DNA of 64,000 nt from Ignavibacteriaceae bacterium (GTDB lineage Bacteria; Bacteroidota; Ignavibacteria; Ignavibacteriales; Ignavibacteriaceae). Positions 18,842 through 27,739 of the stretch are shown one piece after another. The position numbers and the translations under genes are program-made. Below the pieces are notes generated by a model, which searched no databases, was not told where the DNA came from, and saw nothing but the letters and a program-made list of their open reading frames with translations. The stretch covers positions 78,800-142,799 of the forward strand of contig WBUK01000009.1 of the NCBI GenBank assembly GCA_008933765.1. The letters are read 5' to 3'. The number at the start of each line of letters is the position of its first letter. The stretch's first letter is position 1.

Positions 18842-20005
18842 ATGGATACAACGGGTGCAAGTTTTGTTTTGGATTTCACACCTGAACAGAGGTCAATTCA
18901 GGAAATGGTGCGGGATTACGCCACTTCCGTTATTAAACCACAAGTAATGAAATTTGACGAGTCGCAGGAATTTCCGCACGAAATTGTGAAAGAACTTGCG
19001 GGAATGGGCTGCATGGGTATCTTAGTGCCCGAAGAGTACGGCGGTTCCGGTTTAGGTTACACTGAATATGCAATAATAATTGAAGAACTTGCAAAAGTTG
19101 ATCCCTCTGTTGCACTTACTGTTGCCGCACACAACGGTTTGTGTACAAACCACATTTTAATGCACGCAAACGAGGAACAGAAGCGCAAATATCTTCCGAA
19201 ACTTGCCTCAGGTGAGTGGGTGGGTGCCTGGGGGCTTACCGAACCGGTTTCCGGAAGTGACGCCGCCTCGATGATAACAACCGCAGTTAAAGAAGGAAAC
19301 GAGTGGGTTTTAAACGGAAGCAAAGCCTTCATTACGCACGGAGGTGTCGGGAAAGTTGCGGTAATTACTGCCGTTAGCGATAAAAGCAAGCACTCCAAAG
19401 GCATTTCTGCATTTATTGTTGAAACGAACACCCCCGGTTTCATAGTGAACAAGAAAGAAAACAAGCTTGGAATGCGCTCAAGTGATACATGTCAGCTTAT
19501 GTTCGATAATTTGCGGGTACCGGATGAAAACCTGATTGGTGTTGAAGGTGAAGGTTTCAAACAGGCGATGAAGATTCTTGAGGGGGGAAGAATATCGATT
19601 GCAGCTTTAAGTGTGGGATTGGCTGAAGGTGCATTTAGAGAAGCGCTTAAGTATTCGAAAGAAAGGGTGCAGTTCGGCAAACCGATAAGCGACTTTCAGG
19701 GGATACAATTCAAATTTGCAGATATGGCAACCGAAATTGAAGCCGCACGGCTTATGACTTACAAAGCCGCTTCGCTTAAAGACGCCGGCAAACCTCTGGG
19801 TAACTCGGCTGCAATGGCAAAACTTTTCGCAAGTGAAACGGCTGAAAGGTGCTCGAGCCAGGCAGTGCAAATCCTGGGTGGTTATGGGTTCATTAAAGAT
19901 TTCCCCGTCGAAAAATTCTACCGTGATGTGAAACTTACCACAATCGGCGAGGGAACAAGCGAAGTGCAGAGAATTGTAATTTCGAGAAGCTTGTTAAACG
20001 ACTGA
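18842..20005 (+). CDS. Acyl-CoA dehydrogenase (short/medium-chain type)
   Basis: The 387-residue flavoenzyme introduces the alpha-beta double bond in acyl-CoA and passes electrons to ETF. FAD-binding blocks WGLTEPVSGSDA and ITHGG are present. The catalytic base is Glu370 in the C-terminal GEGTSEVQR motif, equivalent to MCAD Glu376. That position argues for butyryl/medium-chain-type enzymes and against isovaleryl-CoA dehydrogenase, which places its base elsewhere. A region of 86 bp separates it from meaB, and its stop is 41 bp before the carboxylase gene. A purine-rich aacaggagatta lies just before the ATG and serves as the ribosome-binding site. Confidence 0.93.
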   Translation: MDTTGASFVLDFTPEQRSIQEMVRDYATSVIKPQVMKFDESQEFPHEIVKELAGMGCMGILVPEEYGGSGLGYTEYAIIIEELAKVDPSVALTVAAHNGLCTNHILMHANEEQKRKYLPKLASGEWVGAWGLTEPVSGSDAASMITTAVKEGNEWVLNGSKAFITHGGVGKVAVITAVSDKSKHSKGISAFIVETNTPGFIVNKKENKLGMRSSDTCQLMFDNLRVPDENLIGVEGEGFKQAMKILEGGRISIAALSVGLAEGAFREALKYSKERVQFGKPISDFQGIQFKFADMATEIEAARLMTYKAASLKDAGKPLGNSAAMAKLFASETAERCSSQAVQILGGYGFIKDFPVEKFYRDVKLTTIGEGTSEVQRIVISRSLLND

Positions 20006-20046
20006 TAGGGCAGGAATAATAGAACTTAAACTGTGCGGATGATATA

Positions 20047-21702
20047 ATGAAAAAAATTGGCAGTGACATTACACTTGATAATGGGTTTAATATCAGAGAA
20101 GATTCTTACAAAGAATTTGTAAGAAAATTAGATTATGAGAGAAGGAAAACCGAAAAAGGGGGTGGCGAAAAAGCGCTGCAAAAACTGAAAGAAAAAGGGA
20201 AAATGCCCGCCCGGGAAAGAATCGATCTTTTGATTGATCCAGGTTCGCAATTTATGGAGCTTAATACCTTTGCTGCACACGGAATGTACACCGAATTTGG
20301 CGGTGCACCCGGATCGGGTACGATCTTTGGAATTGGGAAAATACACGGCAGGGATTGTGTAATAGTTGCGAACGATTCAACCGTAAAAGCGGGCGCATGG
20401 TTTCCGATAACTGCTAAAAAGAACCTTCGGGCGCAGGAAATTGCGATTGAAAACCGGCTGCCTATAATTTATTTGGTGGATAGTGCCGGTGTGTTTTTAC
20501 CACTTCAGGATGAGATATTCCCCGATAAAGAGCATTTTGGGAGGATTTTCAGGAATAATGCCAAAATGTCGGCGATGGGTATTCCGCAGATTGCCGCGAT
20601 TATGGGTCCCTGCGTTGCCGGTGGCGCCTATTTGCCGATAATGAGCGACGAAGCCTTGATAGTAAAAGGGGAAGGTTCGGTTTTTCTTGCCGGTGCACAC
20701 CTGGTTAAAGCCGCTATTGGTGAAGTTACCGATAACGAATCGTTGGGTGGTGCTGTGGTGCAAAGCAACATTTCCGGAGTAACAGATCACATTATGGAAA
20801 ATGATGAAGAGTGTCTGCTTAAAATCAGATCATTGGTTGAAAAATTTGGTGAAACCGGCAAGGCGGGGTTTTCAAGAGCAGAACCGAAAGAGCCTCGTTT
20901 TTCGCCAAGAGAGATTTACGGGCTGCTCCCGGAAGACCCCCTGAAACAATATGACACATACGAACTTATCGCCAGAATTGTTGATAACTCGGAAATTGAC
21001 GAGTATAAAGCCGGTTACGGAAAATCTTTAATCACCGCTTATGCAAGAATAGACGGTTGGGCTGTGGGAATTATTGCCAACCAGCGCTCGGTAGTGAAAT
21101 CAGAACAAGGTGAAATGCAAATTGGCGGAGTGATTTACTCGGATAGTGCCGATAAAGCAACCCGCTTTATTTTGAATTGTAACCAAAGGAAAATACCACT
21201 TCTGTTTCTTCAGGATGTTACCGGATTTATGGTGGGCACGAAAGCAGAGCACGGCGGAATAATTAAAGACGGGGCAAAAATGGTGAATGCGGTTGCAAAC
21301 AGTGTAGTGCCGAAAATTACCATTATTGTAGGCAACAGCTACGGAGCAGGGAACTACGCAATGTGCGGAAAGGCTTATGACCCAAGGTTTATTTATGTTT
21401 ACCCCGCTGCAAAGATTAGTGTGATGGGGGGAAGCCAGGCTGCAAATGTTCTGATGGATATTAAGATGAATCAGCATAAAAAAGCGGGAAAAGAGCTGAC
21501 GGAAGAAGAAATTAAGCAAATGTACGATGAAATAAAAGATTCTTACGAAAGCAAATCTTCTCCCTATTATGCGGCTGCGCGCTTATGGGTTGATGAGATA
21601 ATAGACCCGGCAAAAACACGAGAATATATATCCCGGGCTATTGAATCAGCAAACAATAATCCCAATATTGAAGATTTTAAGGTGGGGGTTATTCAGGTTT
21701 AA
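20047..21702 (+). CDS. Acyl-CoA carboxylase, carboxyltransferase (beta) subunit, methylcrotonyl-type
   Basis: A 551-residue crotonase-fold carboxyltransferase that moves CO2 from carboxybiotin to an acyl-CoA. The N-terminal half has KMPARERIDLLIDPGS and the acyl-CoA site around GPCVAGGAYLP; the C-terminal half has the biotin-side glycines (SYGAGNYAMCGKAYDP). The segment VDSAGVFLPLQDEIFPDKEHFG most resembles the methylcrotonyl-CoA carboxylase beta chain, but propionyl- or geranyl-CoA specificity cannot be excluded. The biotin carboxylase/carrier subunit is not in the window. Together with the dehydrogenase just upstream, this suggests branched-chain or odd-chain acyl-CoA oxidation feeding the MeaB-dependent mutase. 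Confidence 0.9.
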   Translation: MKKIGSDITLDNGFNIREDSYKEFVRKLDYERRKTEKGGGEKALQKLKEKGKMPARERIDLLIDPGSQFMELNTFAAHGMYTEFGGAPGSGTIFGIGKIHGRDCVIVANDSTVKAGAWFPITAKKNLRAQEIAIENRLPIIYLVDSAGVFLPLQDEIFPDKEHFGRIFRNNAKMSAMGIPQIAAIMGPCVAGGAYLPIMSDEALIVKGEGSVFLAGAHLVKAAIGEVTDNESLGGAVVQSNISGVTDHIMENDEECLLKIRSLVEKFGETGKAGFSRAEPKEPRFSPREIYGLLPEDPLKQYDTYELIARIVDNSEIDEYKAGYGKSLITAYARIDGWAVGIIANQRSVVKSEQGEMQIGGVIYSDSADKATRFILNCNQRKIPLLFLQDVTGFMVGTKAEHGGIIKDGAKMVNAVANSVVPKITIIVGNSYGAGNYAMCGKAYDPRFIYVYPAAKISVMGGSQAANVLMDIKMNQHKKAGKELTEEEIKQMYDEIKDSYESKSSPYYAAARLWVDEIIDPAKTREYISRAIESANNNPNIEDFKVGVIQV

Positions 21703-21820
21703 AATTGGCGATTTATGCGAGTCGATTGGTATGGAGTTATGAAGTTAAGGCATTTCACAAACACCGGTTCAAAGTTGCTTAGGTTTGGAATTGGCGATAT
21801 ATCTGATGTGGTGAGCGAGC

Positions 21821-21929
21821 TTTTAATTATTTTTATTGCCCACCGACCATTCATTAATCAGGTTTTCGAATGGGTAGCTAAGTTTTAATTATTTTTATTG
21901 CCCACCGACCATTCATTAATCAGATTTTC
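21821..21929 (-). repeat. Direct duplication of the thioesterase 3' end (62-bp period)
   Basis: About 46 of 48 bases match between 21821-21868 (non-coding) and 21883-21929 (the last codons and stop of the thioesterase). The copy includes the stop codon and the last dozen codons. The words attggcgat-tat also occur twice (near 21704 and 21791) in the same gap. Confidence 0.9.
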
Positions 21930-22307
21930 CGGCGGGCGGATAAGCCTGTGAGTTTTTGCATCTAATGGGCACCAAAGTGAAAGAGCTTTCAGCAAAAGTT
22001 TTCCGTCTGATTCCCTGGTAATTTCCGTAAAGCGTTCAAAAAGATTTTTTCTTGCCGCACCTATCCGGGTTCTTACCCTCACAGTATCGCCGAGTTTAGC
22101 TGAATAGATGTAATCTATCTCATGTCGGGCAATCACAAAAATTATCGAATCGTGCAGTTCTTTTCGTGCGCATTTATTCCAATGGTTTACCGCTGCATCC
22201 TGAACCCATTTTACATAAACTAAGTTATTTACATGATCTAATTGATCGATGTGTTCAGGTTGAATAGTTATTGTAAATTCAAAAACAGAGTGTGAACAAT
22301 CTTCCAT
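21885..22307 (-). CDS. Acyl-CoA thioesterase (hot-dog fold, 4HBT family)
   Basis: The 140-residue protein has the single hot-dog domain of the YbgC/4HBT family. Diagnostic residues are DQLDHVNNLVYVKWVQDA (residues about 20-37), where the aspartate of the D-HVNN motif is catalytic in 4-hydroxybenzoyl-CoA thioesterase and YbgC, followed by an H-IDYI strand and KLGDTVRVRT. It hydrolyses acyl-CoA thioesters, acting in the cytoplasm; the chain length is unknown. Its ATG abuts or overlaps the fmt stop by one base, so it is the last cistron of the def-fmt group. Its 3' end is duplicated downstream. Confidence 0.85.
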   Translation of the reverse strand: MEDCSHSVFEFTITIQPEHIDQLDHVNNLVYVKWVQDAAVNHWNKCARKELHDSIIFVIARHEIDYIYSAKLGDTVRVRTRIGAARKNLFERFTEITRESDGKLLLKALSLWCPLDAKTHRLIRPPENLINEWSVGNKNN

Positions 22308-23203
22308 TATAATATATAGCCTCTTAAAAATTCATCAGCGGTCATTTTTCTTTTCCCTTCCGGCTGAATTTCCAGAATTTCCAATGAGTTTTCACCCGTT
22401 CCGGCAAAAATTTTATGTTTTGTGGTTTCAAATTCTCCCGGTTTCAACGATTTTTCAACAACCCTTGTTTTAAAAATTTTGAATTGCTTTCCGTCTTTAA
22501 TAAAAAACGCCCCCGGATAAGGTGAAAGCCCTCTGACAAGGTTATGAATGCTGAGAGCAGTGTTGTAAAAATCAATTTCGCAGGTCTCTCGTGTTATTTT
22601 CGGCGCAGGAGTTGCTAATGAATTATCCTGCGGTTGCAGCCTAAAATTGCCGGATTTTATCAAATTAACGGTATCCAGAACAAGTTTAGCTCCCGCTTTA
22701 GCCATTTTTTCGTAGAGCGAGCCAAAGTTATCTTCATCTTGTATTGCCACTTCAGTTCTCAGGTAGATGTTGCCTGTATCCACTTTTTCAGCAAGCCTGA
22801 AAGTAGTTAAACCGGTGGTTTTTTCGCCGTTAATTAATGCCCATTGAATTGGCGCAGCGCCCCGATATTTTGGCAAAAGGGAACCGTGAAGATTAAAACT
22901 CCCATAGCGCGGAAGGTCAAAAATGTGAGGCGGCAGAATCTTGAATGCAACAACGATGAACAAATCTGCCTGAATAGCTCGTAGTTGCTCTGCGAACTCT
23001 TCCGATCGTAGTTTTTCCGGTTGAAAAACGGGGATGTTTGCTTTAACTGCAAATTCTTTTACCGGTGAAGGGAGGATCTTCTTCCCGCGACCTTGTTCTT
23101 TGTCGGGTACGGTAACCACCGCAGATATAGTTTCACCGGCACCAATCAGCGCTTCAAGAACAGTAACTGCTATTGCCGGCGTTCCGAAAAAAACTATTTT
23201 CAA
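22307..23203 (-). CDS. fmt: Methionyl-tRNA formyltransferase
   Basis: Formylates Met-tRNAi from 10-formyl-THF for translation initiation. The 298-residue sequence begins KIVFFGTPAIAVTVLEAL and contains the catalytic HGSLLPKYRGAAPIQWA block, with the Asn-His-Asp set typical of the family, and the C-terminal OB-like domain starting near residue 205. The start is a TTG at 23203: no in-frame ATG lies between it and the upstream in-frame stop, and it gives the standard N-terminus. Its first 40 bp are duplicated three more times upstream, between it and def (see the repeat entry). There is no Shine-Dalgarno-like sequence before the TTG, so initiation may depend on coupling to upstream translation. 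Confidence 0.94.
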   Translation of the reverse strand: MKIVFFGTPAIAVTVLEALIGAGETISAVVTVPDKEQGRGKKILPSPVKEFAVKANIPVFQPEKLRSEEFAEQLRAIQADLFIVVAFKILPPHIFDLPRYGSFNLHGSLLPKYRGAAPIQWALINGEKTTGLTTFRLAEKVDTGNIYLRTEVAIQDEDNFGSLYEKMAKAGAKLVLDTVNLIKSGNFRLQPQDNSLATPAPKITRETCEIDFYNTALSIHNLVRGLSPYPGAFFIKDGKQFKIFKTRVVEKSLKPGEFETTKHKIFAGTGENSLEILEIQPEGKRKMTADEFLRGYIL

Positions 23204-23337
23204 ATTAAACCCACATTGCCGGCGTTCCGAAAAAAACTATTTTCAAATTAAACCCACATTGCCGGCGTTCCGAAAAAAACTATTTTCAAATTAAACCCAC
23301 ATGGCTGGTGTTCCGAAAAAAACTATTTTCAAATTAA
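23172..23337 (-). repeat. Four tandem 43-bp copies of the fmt start region between def and fmt
   Basis: Units begin at 23172, 23215, 23258 and 23301 on the plus strand, exactly 43 bp apart and nearly identical; only the last (23301) has a few changes. The first unit is the real fmt 5' end. Read on the minus strand, each extra unit offers TTG (at 23332, 23289 and 23246), the first ten fmt codons, then ATG-TGG-GTT and a TAA. The TAA is followed by a single T and the next TTG. The def stop shows the same TAA-T-TTG spacing, so the original def/fmt junction has been expanded by 129 bp. Confidence 0.95.
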
Positions 23338-23888
23338 TCTTTCTCGCGTTCTGTTACGGGATAATCAACCTCAATTTTTCTGTTTTTAATTTTAATCAGG
23401 TCTTTTTTTATCTTTTTTTGTTCCCATTCGCTGATTCTGTCGGTAAAAAAGACACCCTGAAGGTGATCGTACTCATGCTGGATAACGCGCGCCAAAAAAT
23501 CATCAAATTCCAGTACCATTTCATTTTGCTCCAAATCCTGAAACGCAATTTTTATTTTTTTAGGTCTAACCACATCAGCCCTTACATCAGGAATAGAAAG
23601 GCAGCCTTCTTCGTACGAAATTTTTTCTTCGGAGCGCTCAATAATTTTCGGGTTCACAAACACGCGCGGTTTTTCGTTGGGGTATTCTTTCATCACCGAA
23701 ATATCAACAATAAAAACAGCTTTGTTGGAACCGACCTGATTTGCCGCAAGCCCTACACCCATAGCATTGTGCATTGTCTCGAACATGTTTTTTACGAAAG
23801 CAACAAGTTCCGGATCACCTTTTTTTACAGGTTGTGCCTTTTTTCTTAGAATTTTATCGCCGTATTGGTTAATCGGAAGTAGAGTCAT
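23334..23888 (-). CDS. def: Peptide deformylase
   Basis: Removes the N-formyl group from nascent peptides, the reverse of the modification that fmt installs on the initiator tRNA. All three motifs are present: GVGLAANQVG (motif 1), EGCLSIPDV with the metal-binding Cys (motif 2) and QHEYDHLQG with the two histidines and catalytic Glu (motif 3). About 184 residues with a lysine-rich tail, type 1-like. Two ATGs are possible (23894 or 23888); I use the second. It precedes fmt in the same direction, the common bacterial def-fmt order. Confidence 0.95.
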   Translation of the reverse strand: MTLLPINQYGDKILRKKAQPVKKGDPELVAFVKNMFETMHNAMGVGLAANQVGSNKAVFIVDISVMKEYPNEKPRVFVNPKIIERSEEKISYEEGCLSIPDVRADVVRPKKIKIAFQDLEQNEMVLEFDDFLARVIQHEYDHLQGVFFTDRISEWEQKKIKKDLIKIKNRKIEVDYPVTEREKD

Positions 23889-23915
23889 CGTCATTTGGAA
23901 AATTAAAATTAAAAA

Positions 23916-24863
23916 TTAGCTGTTTTTAGCGAGTTCTTTCTTAAAATAATCAATTGTGCTTAAAACACCTGTTTTTCTATCAATTTTAGGTTGCCATCCG
24001 AGAATGTTTTTTGCCCGGGTGATATCCGGTTGCCGCACTTTGGGGTCATCTTCCGGCAAATCCAAATAAGTAATTTTGGAATTGGAACCTGTCCACTCAA
24101 TTACTTCTTCTGCAAACTGCCTGATGGTTATTTCGTCCGGGTTACCCAGATTAACGGGGTAAATTTCATCAGAAAGAAGAAGCGAAAGCAACCCTTCAAC
24201 CAAATCATCCACAAAGCAAAAACTGCGTGTTTGCGAGCCGTCGCCAAAAATTGTAACCGGTTCGCCGAGAAGCGCCTGGGAAATAAACGCCGGCAGTGCC
24301 CGTCCGTCGTTTATCCTCATTCTGGGACCGTAAGTGTTAAAAATTCGTGCAATTCTTGTTGAAACATTGTGAAAACGGTTGTATGCCATTGTTATCGATT
24401 CACTGAATCTCTTGGCTTCATCATAAACACCGCGTGGCCCCAACGGGTTTACATTTCCCCAGTAGTCTTCAGTCTGCGGATGGATAAGCGGATCGCCGTA
24501 AACTTCTGATGTGGAAGCAAGCAGAAACACAGCTTTCTTTTCTTTCGCCAAGCCAAGTGCCTTGTGAGTTCCCAACGACCCAACCTTCATTGTTTGGATG
24601 GGGAATTGCAGGTAATCTAACGGGCTTGCCGGAGAAGCAAAATGTAGGATATAGTCAACCTTACCCGGTATATGAATAAAATTGGTTACATCGTGATGAA
24701 AAAATGTAAAATCTTTGTTACCAAAAAGGTGTTCAATATTCTGCAATCTGCCGGTAATTAAATTATCCAGACAAACCACCTGCATGCCTTCTTTTATTAA
24801 TCTGTCACAAAGCCATGACCCAATAAATCCGGCACCACCGGTAATTACGGCTCTTTTTTTCAT
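23916..24863 (-). CDS. UDP-glucuronate decarboxylase (UDP-xylose synthase)
   Basis: The 315-residue extended SDR begins with a Rossmann motif [11 protein letters not shown] (residues 8-18). The catalytic YDEAKR (Tyr-x-x-x-Lys) and the [11 protein letters not shown]er/Thr region match UXS enzymes, as do the [10 protein letters not shown] and [17 protein letters not shown] blocks. It makes UDP-xylose from UDP-glucuronate in the cytoplasm, using bound NAD. The start codon directly follows the TAG stop of the UDP-glucose dehydrogenase gene, which makes its substrate, so the two steps are coupled. The product probably feeds an exopolysaccharide or LPS pathway together with the neighbouring GT2. 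Confidence 0.92.
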   Translation of the reverse strand: MKKRAVITGGAGFIGSWLCDRLIKEGMQVVCLDNLITGRLQNIEHLFGNKDFTFFHHDVTNFIHIPGKVDYILHFASPASPLDYLQFPIQTMKVGSLGTHKALGLAKEKKAVFLLASTSEVYGDPLIHPQTEDYWGNVNPLGPRGVYDEAKRFSESITMAYNRFHNVSTRIARIFNTYGPRMRINDGRALPAFISQALLGEPVTIFGDGSQTRSFCFVDDLVEGLLSLLLSDEIYPVNLGNPDEITIRQFAEEVIEWTGSNSKITYLDLPEDDPKVRQPDITRAKNILGWQPKIDRKTGVLSTIDYFKKELAKNS

Positions 24864-26192
24864 CTAATTTCCCCGTACAATAGTTTTTCTACCGATTGAG
24901 TGATAATTGAAATCTAACTTTTCCATTTCCTGCAGCGAATAGAGGTTTCTTCCGTCGAAAATAGTACGCCCCGCAAGCCTTTGCTCCAAAATATCGAACG
25001 CAGGCTTTTTGAACTCACCCCACTCGGTGAAAATTATAAGAGCGTCCGCTTCATCCAGAGTTTCGTATTTATCCCCGCAATATCTGATTCTGTTTTGCAG
25101 ATAGAACTTCGCATTTTCGGAAGCAACCGGATCGTAGGCTTTAACCAAGCCGCCTTCTTTAAGAATCATTTCAATCACAGTAACCGAAGGCGCTTCACGC
25201 ATATCATCGGTATCCGGTTTGAAAGCAAGCCCCCAAACTGCAAAAATCTTTCCTTTTAAATTTCCTTTGAAGTGATCTTTAATCTTGCTGAAGAACCAAG
25301 TCCTTTGTGATTTGTTGATACTGTCGACTGCAGTGAGAATAGAAAGAGGAACGCCGTTATCGTTTGCGGTTTTAATCAGTGCGTTTACATCCTTCGGGAA
25401 ACAAGACCCACCGTATCCGATTCCTGCCATAAGAAATCTCTGGCCGATCCTTTCATCGGTTCCCATCCCAATTCTAATGAGGTCAATATCTGCCCCAACC
25501 TTATCGCAAAAGCGTGCTAAATCGTTCATATAGGTGATCTTTGTAGCTAAGAAGCCGTTGGAAGCGTATTTTGTAACCTCGGCGCTTCGAATATCCATTT
25601 CGATCAGTAAGTTAGTGCCGTTAATGAAAGGTTCATACAGCTCCCTTAAAATTTCAAGCGCTTTTTGAGAATCAGAGCCTATAACTACTCTGTAAGGTTT
25701 CATAAAATCTTCCACTGCGAAGCCTTCACGCAGAAACTCCGGGTTGGAAGCAACATCAAAATTCGGTACTTTACGGTCACTTAAGATTTGTTTAATTTTC
25801 TCCCCCGTTCCAACCGGAGCAGTACTTTTATTAATAATGAGTTTGTAATCAGTAACATCCTGAAGAATATCGGCAATCTTTTCGGTTATTTTCATGATGT
25901 GAGAAAGGTCAGCCGAGCCATCTTCATCCTGCGGAGTAGGAAGGCAAAGGAAAATAACATCCGATCCAAGAATTGAAGCCTCAAGATCATCAGTGAATGA
26001 TAACCTTCCGTTTGTAAAATTTCGTAAGTAAATAGTTTCTAACCCCGGCTCGTAGATTGTTACCTGTTTACTGTTAAGTTTTTTGAGTTTATTTTGGTCA
26101 TTATCAATACAAATAACATTATTACCCACTTCCGCTAAGCAGGTTCCCGTCACAAGCCCGACATAGCCTGTGCCAATAACGGCAATATTCAT
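24864..26192 (-). CDS. ugd: UDP-glucose 6-dehydrogenase
   Basis: Oxidises UDP-glucose twice to UDP-glucuronate with NAD. The N-terminus MNIAVIGTGYVGLVTGTCLA is the Rossmann motif. I therefore start at the ATG at 26192, 90 bp inside the longest frame, where AAGGAAAG provides a good ribosome-binding site. The catalytic cysteine is in GYGGSCFPKDVNAL, and the central and C-terminal UDPGDH domains are complete (about 442 residues). It is followed without a gap by the decarboxylase. It diverges from the membrane glycosyltransferase across a 132-bp promoter region. Confidence 0.95.
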   Translation of the reverse strand: MNIAVIGTGYVGLVTGTCLAEVGNNVICIDNDQNKLKKLNSKQVTIYEPGLETIYLRNFTNGRLSFTDDLEASILGSDVIFLCLPTPQDEDGSADLSHIMKITEKIADILQDVTDYKLIINKSTAPVGTGEKIKQILSDRKVPNFDVASNPEFLREGFAVEDFMKPYRVVIGSDSQKALEILRELYEPFINGTNLLIEMDIRSAEVTKYASNGFLATKITYMNDLARFCDKVGADIDLIRIGMGTDERIGQRFLMAGIGYGGSCFPKDVNALIKTANDNGVPLSILTAVDSINKSQRTWFFSKIKDHFKGNLKGKIFAVWGLAFKPDTDDMREAPSVTVIEMILKEGGLVKAYDPVASENAKFYLQNRIRYCGDKYETLDEADALIIFTEWGEFKKPAFDILEQRLAGRTIFDGRNLYSLQEMEKLDFNYHSIGRKTIVRGN

Positions 26193-26324
26193 TTCTTTCC
26201 TTTTTGATAAAACATAACCTACAAATATAACCACTGCATTAAGAAAAATGTGAGTAATAAGCCGTGAATGGAAAAAGTTCACTAAATTTAAAGATAAACT
26301 TTTCCAAATTTTCTACGGAAAGAA

Positions 26325-27470
26325 ATGCCTGAAATTATTTTTTTTACCGCTCTGTTCTTGTTGTTACATTCCTACATTTTTTACCCGGTTATATCGTGGG
26401 TTGTGGGTGTTCTTTTTGGTAAAAAATACCGGAAAGATTTTACTTATCAGCCGACAGTTTCGGTATTAACAGCGGCATACAACGAAGAAAAAGTTATCGG
26501 AACAACGCTTCAGGCACTTCTTGCTTCAGATTATCCAATGGAAAAATTGGAAATAATTGTCGGGGATGATAAATCGAAAGATAATACGGGCGAAATAGTA
26601 CAACAGGTTGCTTCTGAGCACCCTAATGTTAAGCTGTTTACTTCCGAAGGCAGAAAAGGGAAATCGGGAATTATGAACAGAATTTCCGAAATGGCAAGCG
26701 GAGAAATCTTTGTTCTTTGTGATTCGAATATGGTTTTCGACAAAGGCGCAGTGAAAAATCTGGTTGCAAATTTTGCAGATAAAAGAATTGGCGGTGTTTC
26801 CGGTGAAATTTTGCTTCGGGAAACCATTGCCGCAAACCAGGAAACCAGTTACTGGAGTTTTGAGTCATGGCTTAAATATCAGGAAGGGCGAATTGGGAGG
26901 CTGATCGGCGCAAACGGTGGTATTTACGCTATTCGAAAAGAGCATTATTTCCGCTACCCTGAAGGTCAACCCCTTAACGACGATTTTGTAACAGCAATGA
27001 AAATTTTGGGTAAAGGTAAAGAATTTGTTTACGATCCGGCTGCAACAGCGCATGAAGACCCAACCCCCACAAATGAAGATGAGTTTAGAAGAAAGAAACG
27101 AATTTTGATGTATAACCTTGGGAGTCTGAAATTATTGGGTGAATTTTTCCTGCCGTTCAAACCGTATATTTCGTTCGCATTCTGGTCTCACAAGATAATT
27201 CGCTGGATGACGCCATTGTTGCTTTTGATTATGCTGGTTTCATCATTTTTTCTTTTGGAAGTGATGAATTATTTCCTTGTGATTGATTTGGTGATTTTAC
27301 TGACATTTCTTTTAGCATTCTTAGGGTGGTTCTCCAGCAGGGGTAAGAAAAAAATTCGTGCACTACTCCTTTTTTACTATTTTTACGGTACAATCATCGC
27401 ATTAATGTCGGGCACTTTTTCTTTTATTTTTACAAAAACGGGAACAACCTGGGAGCCTCCAAAGCGATGA
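26325..27470 (+). CDS. Membrane-bound family 2 glycosyltransferase
   Basis: The 381-residue protein has an N-terminal membrane helix (residues 3-30) and a GT-A domain with VLTAAYNEEKVI, the GDDKSKDNT aspartates, the CDSNMVF metal site (DxD-like) and NDDF plus FRRKKRI (acceptor/QRRW-like region). Three or four C-terminal membrane helices follow (residues about 285-375). This layout is that of processive or lipid-linked polysaccharide synthases. The product is unknown. Its divergent neighbours make UDP-glucuronate and UDP-xylose, which suggests a role in a uronic-acid- or xylose-containing surface glycan. Confidence 0.88.
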   Translation: MPEIIFFTALFLLLHSYIFYPVISWVVGVLFGKKYRKDFTYQPTVSVLTAAYNEEKVIGTTLQALLASDYPMEKLEIIVGDDKSKDNTGEIVQQVASEHPNVKLFTSEGRKGKSGIMNRISEMASGEIFVLCDSNMVFDKGAVKNLVANFADKRIGGVSGEILLRETIAANQETSYWSFESWLKYQEGRIGRLIGANGGIYAIRKEHYFRYPEGQPLNDDFVTAMKILGKGKEFVYDPAATAHEDPTPTNEDEFRRKKRILMYNLGSLKLLGEFFLPFKPYISFAFWSHKIIRWMTPLLLLIMLVSSFFLLEVMNYFLVIDLVILLTFLLAFLGWFSSRGKKKIRALLLFYYFYGTIIALMSGTFSFIFTKTGTTWEPPKR

Positions 27471-27510
27471 AATGGCAAAGAATTAACAGTTTTTTTATTG
27501 TTCTCGGTTT

Positions 27511-27623
27511 GTAACGCAGTTCAACTTTGCCTAAGGTAAATAACACTACAGAGTACGGGGAATCATGAGCGAGCAGACCTTTGTAGCACAGTTCAGCTTT
27601 GCGTAAGTTGAATAACTGTGCAT
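27511..27623. repeat. Degenerate 72-bp-spaced direct repeat containing a hairpin
   Basis: Copies at 27511-27551 (gtaacgcagttcaactttgc) and 27583-27623 (gtagcacagttcagctttgc) are alike over about 40 bp. The second contains ttcagctt-tgcgt-aagttgaa, a stem-loop with near-complete pairing. The 269-bp gap 27471-27739 has no gene. Confidence 0.65.
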
Positions 27624-27739
27624 TTAGTTTTTGGGTTAATAAAAAATTATCAGATAAACAATTAAACAATGACAAGACTGATAATCAAATAAGCACAAAT
27701 TGAGATTAAAAACAACAAAATTGAAATTAGGACAGACAG

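Noticed and set aside
23172..23337. Possible CRISPR array from evenly spaced 43-bp repeats
   Set aside because: The repeats are contiguous with no unique spacers, and the first unit is the fmt coding start; no cas genes are near.
23301..23849. 182-codon plus-strand frame opposite def
   Set aside because: It is the reverse of peptide deformylase; its aromatic-rich sequence is typical of an antisense shadow.
26193..26282. Extended N-terminus for UDP-glucose dehydrogenase
   Set aside because: The added 30 residues are hydrophobic and unlike the family; the Rossmann start and a good ribosome-binding site lie at 26192.
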